Shown here: positions 8,998 to 17,060 of the stretch, piece after piece
How the letters are laid out: each line of letters opens with the position of its first letter
Numbering within the stretch: position 1 is the stretch's first letter
Source: Pseudolactococcus sp041800635
Lineage (GTDB): Bacteria; Bacillota; Bacilli; Lactobacillales; Streptococcaceae
Assembly: GCA_047833645.1 (NCBI GenBank)
Contig: CP181259.1
Coordinates: 1,054,001 to 1,118,000 of the forward strand
Reading direction: 5' to 3'
DNA: 64,000 bases
Notes under the pieces: generated by a model
Seen by the model: the letters and a program-made list of their open reading frames with translations, nothing else
The model's database searches: none
Told to the model about the DNA's origin: nothing
Made by a program: the position numbers and the translations under genes

Positions 8998-10421
8998 TTA
9001 ATCTAACTGTTCGCCATTGCTTGCAATCACTTTTTGATACCAATCAAAGGATTTTTTCTTAATTCTTTTCAGTGTGCCTTGATTGGTATCATCCTTGTCT
9101 ACGTAAATGAAACCATAGCGTTTGCTCATTTCACCAGTAGAAGCTGATACCAAGTCAATCGCTGACCATGTCGTATAACCAAGCAACTCAACACCATCTG
9201 CAATGGCTTCCTTCATCGCTTTAATATGATCACGCAAGTAGGCAATGCGATAATCATCCTGAACTTGCCCGTCTTGATCAACCGTATCCTTCGCGCCTAA
9301 ACCATTTTCAACTAAAAATAACGGTTTTTGATAACGATCATACAGGGTATTCATCGTAATTCTAAGGCCTAAAGGATCAATCGCCCAGCCCCAGTCACTT
9401 TTTTCCAAGTAAGGATTTGGCAATGACTTGACAACATTCGCTTCACTTGACTGTGTCATCTGATGACTGGCACAACGTGAAGCGTAATAGCTAAAGGACA
9501 CGAAATCAACGGTATGCTTCAATATCTCAAAGTCAGCCACTTCAGTTTTCAAGTCAATCTTTTTTTCACGAAAGAGACGATGGGTATACCTTGGATAGTA
9601 GCCACGAACCTGCACATCGATGAAAAATAAATTTTCACGATCTTTATTTAAGGCTGTCCAAACATCATCTGGTCGGCAAGTTTCAGGATAAAAATCCCCT
9701 CCTGCTAACATACAACCGATTTGATTTTCTGGATTAATCTCATGGGCAAGTTTAGTCGCGAGACTGCTTGCGACTAAGACATGATGTGCCGCTTGATATT
9801 TGACTAACTCTTTATTATCGTCCGCTTTAAAAACTAAGCCTGCACCTGAAAATGGACTGTGTAGTAAAATATTGATTTCATTAAACGTCAACCAGTATTT
9901 AACCAAGCCATCAAAGGCTTTGAAACACGTTTTTGCATACTTAACAAAATGATCAATCATCTCACGACTCCGCCATGAGCCAATCTTTTCAACCAAATTC
10001 ATCGGTGTGTCAAAATGGCAAAGTGTGACTAAGGGTTCAATGCCATATTTTCGACATTCTTCAAAGACAGCTTGGTAAAACTCAAGACCTTTTTGATTAG
10101 GCTGTGTTTCGTCACCATTTGGAAAAATTCTCGTCCAAGCAATTGAGGTTCTAAATACCTTAAAGCCCATTTCAGCCATGAGTTGAATGTCTGCTTTGTA
10201 GGTATGGTAGAAATCAATGGCCTCATGACTTGGATAGTAGGCCTCAGGATCTAGTGCTAGATTTTCTTCTAGGCCTAACTTGACTTTGAGGCGATTGGGA
10301 CCATGTGGGATGACATCGACTGTTGAGAGACCTTTGCCATCTTCTAAATAAGCCCCTCTGATTGGTTGGCTGAAATGGCGCCCCCCCAGAGAAAATCATC
10401 TGAGAATTTTATGTTATCCAA
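8998..10421 (-). pseudogene. GH1 6-phospho-beta-glucosidase, frameshifted
   Basis: Nearly all of the protein is one open frame (8998 to about 10350) with the acid/base motif TFNEIN and the nucleophile motif LVENGLGA, the GH1 phospho-beta-glucosidase hallmarks. Upstream a short frame from a TTG at 10421 encodes FLWGGAISANQSEG, the GH1 N-terminus, and then meets a stop. Adding one G to the GGGG run (CCCC at 10353-10356 on the plus strand) joins EG to AYLEDGKGLSTVDV and gives about 474 aa, the usual length. The TTG has GGGAG upstream and lies 3 bases after the EIIBC stop. It would hydrolyse a 6-phospho-beta-glucoside delivered by the PTS. As read, the N-terminal strand of the barrel is out of frame, so it is probably inactive. 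Confidence 0.85.
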
Positions 10422-10424
10422 TGT

Positions 10425-11821
10425 TTACTCTCCCTCTGGTAAATCATCAAAACCGATGACTAGTGTCAAAACAAATGATAAAACAACTGCTAAAATCATG
10501 ACCACAACAGTCCACAAAATTGACATTGAATCTTTCGGGTCAAAGAATTGAACAGCAGTCGCAACACCCGGTGCAGCCATTGAACGACTTGCCAATCCCG
10601 CTAAACCAGCGACAGCGCCACAGACGAAACCTGTAATAAGAGAAGCAATAAGTGGGCGTTTCAAACGAACAGCAACACCATAGAGGCCCGGTTCAGAAAT
10701 CCCAGCTAAGATAGCTGACGATGCTGCGGCAAGCGAGGTTTGACGTAATTCATGATTTCTTGTTTTCCAAGCAACGGCAAGGGCAACACCACCGAGCGAC
10801 AAATTAGCCCCAATTTCACTTGGCATTACCATGCCTTCCATGCCAGTTGCGGCAATCGTCATTAAAATCGTTGGTGTAAACACGCGGTGCATCCCTGTAA
10901 TAACAAGCAATGGCCAAATCGCACCCATAATCGCAACCGCTAAGAAACCGAGGTGATCGTGAATCATATAAACTAAACTTGAAATACCATTACCAAACCA
11001 AACGCCTGCAGGTCCGACTATCATAATCGCAATCGGTGATGCAACTAGGAAAATAACATAGGCTTCAAGAAGTTTTTAGTCACCTCAGGTGTGATGCGAT
11101 CAACACCACGTTCAATGTAAAACAGTAGCCAAGTCATTACAAGCGCTGGCACAACGGTATAGGTATATTTAACAGAGGTCATCGCAATGCCTAGGAAAAC
11201 AACTTTTTCACCGTCTGCAATAGAAGCCATAATTTCAATAAAACTTGGATGAACCAATGCACCTGCAATCCCCATAGCGATAAACATATTGGTATTGAAT
11301 TTTTTAGCCGCTGATGCTGCTACCATAATCGGTAAGAAGAAGAAAGCGCCATCTCCCATAATGGTCAATAATTTATAGGTATAGCTTGTATCTGCCAAAA
11401 TTCCTGCCTTATTTAATAGCAACACGAGCAATTTAATCATTGAGCCACCAATAATGGCTGGGATCAAGGGACTCATCGTTGAAACTAAGGCGTCTAAGAT
11501 ATTGCTACCGATTTTTTTAGGTGTTAAAGGTTCCTTGACCTTCCCTTTAGCAATCTCACTTTCATTGCCAAAATGACCTAACTTCAAAACTTCTTTGTAA
11601 GCTTTTGCGACAGCATTACCAATGATAACCTGATGTTGACCACCATTGACGACATAGCCCATGACACCATTAATTTTTTTTAGACCATCAGCCTCAACCT
11701 TCTGATCATCCTTAAGCACAAAACGCAGTCGCGTCATACAATGCGTGACACCTGAAATATTGTCAACGCCTCAAATTTTTTCAACAATTTCCTTAGCGAT
11801 ACTCGCGTAATCTTTTGCCAT
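10425..11821 (-). pseudogene. PTS beta-glucoside-family EIIBC permease, nonsense and frameshift
   Basis: The start ATG at 11821 has AAGGAG at good spacing and encodes MAKDYASIAKEIVEKI, then codon 17 is TGA (11771-11773) where the family has Gly (GGVDNISGVTHCMTRLRF); one base change, GGA to TGA, explains it. The phosphorylated EIIB Cys is the C in HCMTRLR. The frame then runs to about 11045, ends by a one-base loss near 11045-11060 after TKNFLKPML, and resumes as LVASPIAIMIVGPAG to 10425. The EIIC part has many membrane helices and GISEPGLYGVAVRLKRP, the conserved GITEP-like motif. Repaired length is about 465 aa. Two independent lesions make it a true pseudogene rather than an error. Confidence 0.9.
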
Positions 11822-11852
11822 AACAACTCCTTCAATTCTTTAATATGTGCTC

Positions 11853-11881
11853 ATTGTAACCTGAATCGGTAACGCTTACAA
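11853..11881 (-). promoter_or_regulatory. Promoter of the sugar operon
   Basis: On the minus strand TTGTAA (11876-11881) and TACAAT (11853-11858) are separated by exactly 17 bases, 31 bases before the EIIBC start. The -35 box lies inside the cre described separately. Confidence 0.75.
11867..11881 (-). promoter_or_regulatory. cre site (CcpA) overlapping the sugar operon -35
   Basis: The 15-mer TTGTAAGCGTTACCG on the minus strand fits the catabolite-responsive element WTGNAANCGNWNNCW except at the last base. It covers the -35 box, so CcpA binding would block transcription when a preferred sugar is present. Confidence 0.7.
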
Positions 11882-11984
11882 TACTTTTTATAACTTTAAA
11901 AACAAGATGATGCGGATAAAAATATGTTCCCTCGAAGAAACACCTTGTTTTCAATGTCTATCTTGTCTTGATTCTAATATCAAG

Positions 11985-12012
11985 TTGCAATCGTTAAAAT
12001 TTATGTTAGAAT
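11985..12012 (+). promoter_or_regulatory. Promoter of the divergent regulator remnant
   Basis: TTGCAA (11985-11990) and TAGAAT (12007-12012) with a 16-base spacer read rightward toward the ATG at 12072. Confidence 0.6.
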
Positions 12013-12017
12013 TTAAT

Positions 12018-12032
12018 TGATAACGTTTTCAA
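12018..12032 (-). promoter_or_regulatory. Second cre or LacI-type operator
   Basis: TTGAAAACGTTATCA on the minus strand matches the cre consensus WTGNAANCGNWNNCW at every position and is a near palindrome centred on ACGT. It lies just downstream of the regulator -10 box, so it would act as a roadblock there, and about 150 bases upstream of the sugar operon promoter. Confidence 0.7.
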
Positions 12033-12071
12033 TTGAGATACTTAATACTTAAAGAAAATAGGGAGATACCC

Positions 12072-12125
12072 ATGTTCAGTGCTGAAAAAATAAAAGAACT
12101 AACCCCTTTGGAATTATCAATTTAT
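12072..12125 (+). pseudogene. 5' remnant of an RpiR/MurR-type regulator, cut by the IS
   Basis: After GGGAG and an ATG at 12072, 18 codons read MFSAEKIKELTPLELSIY, which resembles the start of RpiR-family helix-turn-helix sugar regulators. The frame then enters the insertion element and stops. The gene is divergent from the sugar operon, the usual place for its regulator. The sequence right of the element (from 13332) does not continue an RpiR protein in any frame, so the rest was lost by a deletion as well. Only 18 residues support the family call. Confidence 0.55.
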
Positions 12126-13327
12126 AGGGCACCTCTAATAACTACCAATTAATTCACCTCTAAATGAAATTAGAAAAAAACACAGAAAACTAAGCATAGT
12201 CTACTGTGTTTTTCTTTATGTTACAGACGCCACTTGACTGTTTATTCTTATTTTAGACAGATTACCTCCATGTTTTGAGATTTAAACGTTTAACTTGTTC
12301 GTACCTCAATAAGTTATAAGTCAGATTTGTAAGGTCAGTATTTAAAACAGCTCGATCGAATCCAATAGAACGTAAACTAGAACCATGCATTGAATTTTCA
12401 ACAAAGCCAAATACATGTTCAATACGGACACGTATTTTCGAAATGATTTTATTAAACATTTTATCGTCTGCCTTAAGAGATTTACAACGTGTGTTTTTAA
12501 GACAGGTAAAAAGTTCAGCACCTTTAGGTGTTGCTTGATTTTGATAAGCTGAGTCTGCTAAGGTGATCTCATCGGGATCAACAAGAACGCCTATTACTTG
12601 AGAATCATGCACATTTGCAGGCGTTGTTTGATAATTCTTTACGAATTTTGATTTGGTATCTATAGCAATATGATTTTTGTAGCCATAGTGTCTCTCATTA
12701 CCTTTAATTGTCCAGCGAGCAGCTGTATCCTTCTGTGCTCTTTTGTTCTTCGTCCAATTCACTGGTACCCTATTTGCTTTAATCAATTCATTTTCGTCTT
12801 TTGGATTACGTTGTTTAGGCGCCTCTATGAATGTTGCATCAACAATCTGTCCTTTATGAGCGATCATCCCTTGTGATTCAAGTTTTTCTTGAAAGGCAGA
12901 AAAAAGCCAGTTTCCTCTATTAGATTTTGATAGCTGATTTCTAAAGTTCCAGATAGTCTTTGCGTCTGGTACCTTGTCATCAATCTTAAGGAATCTTCTA
13001 AACGAAATCCGGTCAATCATTTGATATTCCATTGCATCATCAGATAGATTGTATAAGCGTTGTAAAATTAGAATTTTCAACATTAAAACAAGGTCATAGG
13101 GCGGTCTACCACCATGAGATTTGTTTTTTAAATCATACTTAAAAATCCGGTTAAGAGTTGGGCGAAAACACTCGAAATCAACCACTTTTTCTAGCCGCTC
13201 AAGAGGGTCTCCTTTTAAACTTAATTTTTCAAGATAGTCGCTATCTCCAAATAAATTCGTCTTCAATACCTCGTTAGCTTATTTCTAATCTATTATACCT
13301 CTTTTCATACGTTTTTAGAGGTGCCCT
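12126..13327. mobile_element. IS5-family insertion sequence, complete
   Basis: A 1202-bp element with terminal inverted repeats of 13 perfect bases (AGGGCACCTCTAA at 12126-12138, complement at 13315-13327), with similarity continuing a few bases inward. A 4-bp direct repeat TTAT flanks it (12122-12125 and 13328-13331). It carries one intact transposase gene on the minus strand. It interrupts the small reading frame of the sugar-operon regulator after codon 18. The intact gene and matching ends suggest a recent, possibly still mobile copy. Confidence 0.92.
12262..13266 (-). CDS. IS5-family transposase
   Basis: A 334-aa DDE transposase. Residues GGRPPYDLVLMLKILILQRLYNLSD match the N-terminal DUF772-like domain of IS5 transposases. 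The catalytic acids can be read in IVDATFIEAP (first Asp), LADSAYQNQ (second Asp) and RIEHVFGF (Glu). The gene is uninterrupted and fills most of the element between the inverted repeats. Base composition looks more AT-rich than the neighbouring operon, as expected of a mobile gene. Confidence 0.93.
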   Translation of the reverse strand: MKTNLFGDSDYLEKLSLKGDPLERLEKVVDFECFRPTLNRIFKYDLKNKSHGGRPPYDLVLMLKILILQRLYNLSDDAMEYQMIDRISFRRFLKIDDKVPDAKTIWNFRNQLSKSNRGNWLFSAFQEKLESQGMIAHKGQIVDATFIEAPKQRNPKDENELIKANRVPVNWTKNKRAQKDTAARWTIKGNERHYGYKNHIAIDTKSKFVKNYQTTPANVHDSQVIGVLVDPDEITLADSAYQNQATPKGAELFTCLKNTRCKSLKADDKMFNKIISKIRVRIEHVFGFVENSMHGSSLRSIGFDRAVLNTDLTNLTYNLLRYEQVKRLNLKTWR

Positions 13328-13331
13328 TTAT

Positions 13332-13756
13332 CTTTCTTTTTTAAAATGTGGTATACTAAACCTGAGGATGGGTATAAATGAGCTAAAAGTAACTTTAACT
13401 CTAAAGAAATTTATTAAACTTACTGTTATTGTTTTTTGTTTCCAGAGCATAAATTTAGTCACCTGAGGTTTATTTTTTTCCATTAGGAACGACCATTATT
13501 GACTTAACTAATAGCCGTTTATCCAATAGATAAAAAATATTTTCAAAAAAACTAAACGTTAGCCTTGATGTAACCATCATTAAGCTGAGCTTCAGGTCAA
13601 CATCTTATTAAATTGAGTTTTGGCACCTTGGGACCAAGAAAATAGATGATTTGTTCGCTTACGGCAAACACCTCATTCTCTTCTGCGATTAGTCATTGCG
13701 GAAAAAGAATTCTACGTCTCAATGCAGTCGCCTCAACATCTTAAAAGGAGAACACG
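13332..13756. other. Intergenic region right of the IS; no gene supported
   Basis: 425 bases between the element and csbD. An extended -10 like box, TGGTATACT, occurs at about 13348-13356. Reading frames are short and none resembles a known protein; the longest after the IS encodes about 32 residues from an ATG at 13370 without good support. It may hold the scar of the deletion that removed the regulator, and the csbD promoter, which I cannot place. Confidence 0.4.
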
Positions 13757-13954
13757 ATGTCTGATAAAGGAACTGTCGATAAATTAAAAGGTAAAGCAGA
13801 AGAAATCGCTGGTACTGTAACTGGTGATGACAAGAAAAAAGCCGAGGGCTTGATGAATCAAGCTATCGGTAAAGTAAAAGAAACGGCTTCTGATGTAAAA
13901 GAAGCCATTGAAGATGGCGTTGAAAAAATCAAGGAAAAAATTGACCGCGACTAA
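13757..13954 (+). CDS. csbD: CsbD-family stress response protein
   Basis: A 65-aa hydrophilic, strongly charged helical protein: MSDKGTVDKLKGKAEEIAG followed by TGDDKKKAEGLMNQAIGKVKE. The KLKGKAEEIAG core is the CsbD domain. CsbD proteins are abundant general-stress proteins of unknown mechanism. AAAAGGAG lies 6 bases before the ATG. The gene is alone, with its terminator at 14117-14141. Confidence 0.92.
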   Translation: MSDKGTVDKLKGKAEEIAGTVTGDDKKKAEGLMNQAIGKVKETASDVKEAIEDGVEKIKEKIDRD

Positions 13955-14116
13955 TCTCTCCATCAAATTTTATGATATCTCTTAGCTTATCATGTACTCA
14001 TCTTCGTACCAAACGTGACGCATATCTTTAAACAATCATTTGTTTCAAACATATAAGACACACCATCAACAAAAGCAAAAAAGATTAATCGTCAGCTCTA
14101 ACAGTAAGGGATAATG

Positions 14117-14141
14117 AGACAAGCGACATGCTTGTCTTTTT
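14117..14141 (+). terminator. Terminator downstream of csbD
   Basis: Perfect 8-bp stem AGACAAGC/GCTTGTCT with a 5-base loop followed by a run of T, on the plus strand, 160 bases after csbD. Confidence 0.8.
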
Positions 14142-14204
14142 ATTTTCCCTATTTTTGACATAATTTTAACATCATAACGAGGAATTAAATTTAAAACCAC
14201 AAAA

Positions 14205-14231
14205 AAACTGTCCACCACTGACGAACAGTTT
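14205..14231 (-). terminator. Probable terminator of spx
   Basis: On the minus strand a 7-bp stem AAACTGT/ACAGTTT with a 13-base loop is followed by seven T. The stem is short, so confidence is moderate. Confidence 0.55.
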
Positions 14232-14257
14232 AATTACGAATACCGTACTTTGATTGT

Positions 14258-14656
14258 TTAAATGGCATCACGCAAACGTAGGCCATCATTTTCTAAGACA
14301 CGTACACTACGAGGTAAGAATGCGCGAATTTCTTCTTCATTATAACCAATGTGTAAACGTTTATCATCCATGATAATCGGACGACGTAGAATTTGTGGAT
14401 TTTCAGAAATAATTGTGACAGCCTCTGATAAAGAGAGCTCCTCAAAATCAACATTCAATGATTTGACAAATCGATTCCGATTTGAAATCAAAGACTCAAT
14501 GCCGTCATCACATTTTTCTAAAATATGTTTCACTTCATCAGTTGATAAGGGGAAGGACATAATATTTCTCTCATCAAAGGAAATGTCATGCTGGCCCAAC
14601 CATAGTTTAGCTTTCTTACAACTTGTGCAGGATGGCGCTGTGTAAATAGTTATCAT
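14258..14656 (-). CDS. spx: Spx-family transcriptional regulator
   Basis: A 132-aa ArsC/thioredoxin-fold protein: MITIYTAPSCTSCKKAKLWL has the redox switch CXXC at residues 10-13, and LRRPIIMDDKRLHIGYNEEEIRAFLPR at about 89-115 is the Spx core with the Arg that contacts the RNA polymerase alpha subunit. Spx binds RNA polymerase and redirects transcription under thiol or oxidative stress. Lactococci and streptococci usually have several paralogues, so which one this is cannot be decided. The gene stands alone. Confidence 0.92.
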   Translation of the reverse strand: MITIYTAPSCTSCKKAKLWLGQHDISFDERNIMSFPLSTDEVKHILEKCDDGIESLISNRNRFVKSLNVDFEELSLSEAVTIISENPQILRRPIIMDDKRLHIGYNEEEIRAFLPRSVRVLENDGLRLRDAI

Positions 14657-14834
14657 AATTGACCTCCGTCTTGGTATTTCTAACGCATTTCATGTTATCT
14701 ATATGATATCAATTATAACATATTTTGTCATCAGTCAAAAGACCTATTCCATAAAAACTTCACTTTTTAAATCAAATATGAACATTTTCTTCTAAAAACT
14801 TATTATTTATTTAGTTGATTATCATATTTGAAAC

Positions 14835-16007
14835 TTATTCTTCAATTTCAATCGTGTCTAATTCAAGAGAAACCAGTTCAGATTCTGCTGCGGCTTCTTT
14901 TTTTGCTTTGGCTGATTTTGGCGCTGCTTTTTCTTCAGCTAGCGTTTCAATTTCTGCCTCTGCAATCAAACCGAATTTTTCACGTACTTTGTGATCGATT
15001 TCAGCAAAGACTTCTGGATGTTCTTTCAAGTAAAGTTTGGCTTTTTCAGACCCTTGACCAATTTTTTCATCGTTATAAGAGAACCATGCGCCAGATTTTT
15101 TGATGATCTCCAAATCAGTAGCGATTTTAACCAATTCGCCGGTCTGAGAAATCCCCTCACCGAACATGATTTCGACTTCGGCAACTTTAAAAGGTGGCGC
15201 TACCTTGTTTTTCACGACTTTGATTTTCGTTTCTTTACCCATTGCCGTGTCTTTGTCGTCGCCAGTTCCCTTAATTTGTGTGTTACCACGAACATCTAAA
15301 CGAACAGAGGCATAGAATTTCAGGGCACGACCACCAGGTGTTGTTTCCGGACTACCGAACATAACCCCAACTTTTTCACGCAATTGGTTGATAAAGATGG
15401 CGATTGTTTTGGTTTTATTAATGGATGCGGATAATTTACGCATGGCTTGTGACATCATCCGAGCTTGTAAGCCAACGTGAGAATCACCGATTTCACCATC
15501 GATTTCAGCACGGGGAACAAGGGCTGCGACTGAGTCAATAACAACTAAGTCAATGGCACCTGAATCAATCAATTTACCGGCAATTTCAAGACCTTGCTCA
15601 CCAGAATCGGGTTGAGAGAGCAAGAGTTCATCAATGTTGACACCAAGCGCAGCCGCATAAGCTGGATCAAGCGCATGTTCCGCATCGATAAAGGCTGCAA
15701 TCCCGCCTTCTTTTTGGGCTTGCGCCACGGCGTGAAGCGCAACTGTCGTTTTACCTGATGACTCTGGGCCATAGATTTCGATGATCCGACCTTTTGGATA
15801 ACCCCCAACACCCAAAGCGATGTCAAGCGCCAAAGACCCTGAGCTCATAACCTGAACTTTTTGCTCAGCCTTGTCACCCAGACGCATCAAAGCGCCTTTA
15901 CCGAAGTCTTTTTCGATGACTTTTAGGGCATCGTTGAGTGCTTTTTCGCGCTCATCGCCAAATTTTTTCGTAATATCGTCTAAGTTTTTCTTAGTTTTTT
16001 TTGCCAC
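14835..16007 (-). CDS. recA: Recombinase A
   Basis: A 390-aa RecA. Walker A is GPESSGKTTVALH (about residue 80), followed by FIDAEHALDPAYA, Walker B LVVIDSVAALVPRAE, and the DNA-binding loop region MRKLSAS and INQLREKVGVMFGSPETTPGG. The C-terminus is long and acidic with an Ala/Lys/Glu-rich tail. It starts with GTG (16005-16007) seven bases after AAGGAG. RecA carries out strand exchange, SOS control and uptake recombination. In streptococci recA lies in the competence operon behind cinA; here mutM precedes it and no cinA is present. Confidence 0.98.
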   Translation of the reverse strand: MAKKTKKNLDDITKKFGDEREKALNDALKVIEKDFGKGALMRLGDKAEQKVQVMSSGSLALDIALGVGGYPKGRIIEIYGPESSGKTTVALHAVAQAQKEGGIAAFIDAEHALDPAYAAALGVNIDELLLSQPDSGEQGLEIAGKLIDSGAIDLVVIDSVAALVPRAEIDGEIGDSHVGLQARMMSQAMRKLSASINKTKTIAIFINQLREKVGVMFGSPETTPGGRALKFYASVRLDVRGNTQIKGTGDDKDTAMGKETKIKVVKNKVAPPFKVAEVEIMFGEGISQTGELVKIATDLEIIKKSGAWFSYNDEKIGQGSEKAKLYLKEHPEVFAEIDHKVREKFGLIAEAEIETLAEEKAAPKSAKAKKEAAAESELVSLELDTIEIEE

Positions 16008-16074
16008 TGTTTCTCTCCTTGATTGATATGCAGCACCTTCTCATTGCGCAACTGCAAAACTTTCACAATACCCT

Positions 16075-16083
16075 ATTATAGCA
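16075..16083 (-). promoter_or_regulatory. Extended -10 promoter of recA
   Basis: Minus strand TGCTATAAT: TATAAT at 16075-16080 with TG two bases upstream, about 68 bases before the GTG start. Confidence 0.6.
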
Positions 16084-16101
16084 TTTTTCCATCTACTTTT
16101 A

Positions 16102-16109
16102 TATACGTA
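16102..16109 (-). promoter_or_regulatory. ComX-box-like octamer upstream of recA
   Basis: The octamer TACGTATA on the minus strand differs in one base from the streptococcal/lactococcal ComX (SigX) box TACGAATA. The same octamer lies before ssb at 56780-56787. It is 95 bases upstream of the recA start and upstream of the -10 box described above. Confidence 0.35.
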
Positions 16110-16126
16110 ATGCACCACCAACTTGC

Positions 16127-16960
16127 TCAAACTTTTTTCAATTTTTGACACTTGGGGCAAAAGTGCGTCCCTCGACCCGCCAGCTTAAATTTCTCAATCG
16201 CCCTCCCACATCGTGCACACGGCTGCCCTGTTTTCCCATATACTTGCAAGTGATCCTGCATGGTCCCATCAAGACCCAGGGCATTTTTATAGCTGCGAAT
16301 GGTTGACCCACCGTACTTAACACCTTCTGCTAAGATATAGATGACAGCACGTCTAAGCTCTGCTACTTTTTGGGGTGATAAGTGTCTTGCGATTTCAGAC
16401 GGATGAATCTTGGCCAGCCACAAGACCTCATCAACATAGATGTTGCCCAGACCGGCCACCAAAGACTGATCCAATAAGTAGGGTTTGATCTTTTTCTGAC
16501 TGCCTGAGAGCTGATGCTTGAACCTCTTTAAATCAAAATCCGCCTCTATTGGTTCTGGTCCAATTTTTTTACGGTTAAAAAAATCATTGAGTTCGGATGT
16601 TTTGACGAGTTCTAGCGTGCCGAACTTTCGGACGTCTTGATAAACGAGGGTTTGGCCGTTTGACAGGTCGAAAAAGCCGTGGAAATGTTTGTTATCTGGG
16701 ATGTCGGTGCTGGGATAACTCAGCCATTTCCCTTCCATACGCAGATGACTGACTAGGGTTTGCTCGCCTAGCTCAAACAGCAAATACTTGCCGCGGCGAT
16801 TGACTTCTTGAATGGTTTGATTGATTAGATCAGTTTTGAAAGTCGTCAAATCAGACTTGATCATTCGAGTATAGTTAATTCGAAGTGCCGTGATTTTTTG
16901 ACCCCGAACAAGTTTATTAAGGCCGCGTCTGACGGTTTCTACTTCTGGTAATTCTGGCAT
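16127..16960 (-). CDS. mutM: Formamidopyrimidine-DNA glycosylase
   Basis: A 277-aa base-excision repair enzyme. MPELPEVETVRRGL gives the catalytic N-terminal Pro2 and Glu3, which fixes the start at 16960 (AAAGGAAA upstream). The middle has the helix-two-turn-helix with GLGNIYVDEVLW, and the C-terminus ends in a zinc finger, CARCGRAI...CPKCQ. It removes 8-oxoguanine and ring-opened purines and nicks the abasic site. It precedes recA by 120 bases, which contain the recA promoter. Its own extended -10 (TGGTAAAAT, TAAAAT at 17030-17035) overlaps the divergent murE promoter region. Confidence 0.96.
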   Translation of the reverse strand: MPELPEVETVRRGLNKLVRGQKITALRINYTRMIKSDLTTFKTDLINQTIQEVNRRGKYLLFELGEQTLVSHLRMEGKWLSYPSTDIPDNKHFHGFFDLSNGQTLVYQDVRKFGTLELVKTSELNDFFNRKKIGPEPIEADFDLKRFKHQLSGSQKKIKPYLLDQSLVAGLGNIYVDEVLWLAKIHPSEIARHLSPQKVAELRRAVIYILAEGVKYGGSTIRSYKNALGLDGTMQDHLQVYGKTGQPCARCGRAIEKFKLAGRGTHFCPKCQKLKKV

Positions 16961-17023
16961 GGTGTTTCCTTTTCTTGTCATTTAGTGATGATTCTGTGCA
17001 TCATCATTTAATCTGCGCTCTCC

Positions 17024-17054
17024 TTAACAATTTTACCAAAAAATTAGTTATAAT
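17024..17054 (+). promoter_or_regulatory. murE promoter, leaderless type
   Basis: TATAAT (17049-17054) lies only 6 bases before the murE ATG at 17061; a TTAACA -35-like box is at 17024-17029 (19-base spacer). Transcription should start at or next to the ATG, and no Shine-Dalgarno sequence is present. Confidence 0.6.
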
Positions 17055-17060
17055 AGAGTC

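Larger units (their letters stand above)
13955..14257. other. Intergenic region between csbD and spx
   Basis: Holds the 3' ends of two convergent transcription units, the csbD terminator (14117-14141) and the spx terminator (14205-14231). I see no gene in it. Confidence 0.6.

Noticed and set aside
13332..13470. Continuation of the RpiR-like regulator to the right of the IS
   Set aside because: Joining codon 18 to the right flank gives LSFLKCGILNLRMG, which has no helix-turn-helix or SIS features, so I do not extend the pseudogene.
14235..14242. Perfect ComX-box octamer TACGAATA on the plus strand
   Set aside because: It lies downstream of the spx stop and points antisense into spx with no gene to drive, so a chance occurrence in AT-rich DNA is more likely.
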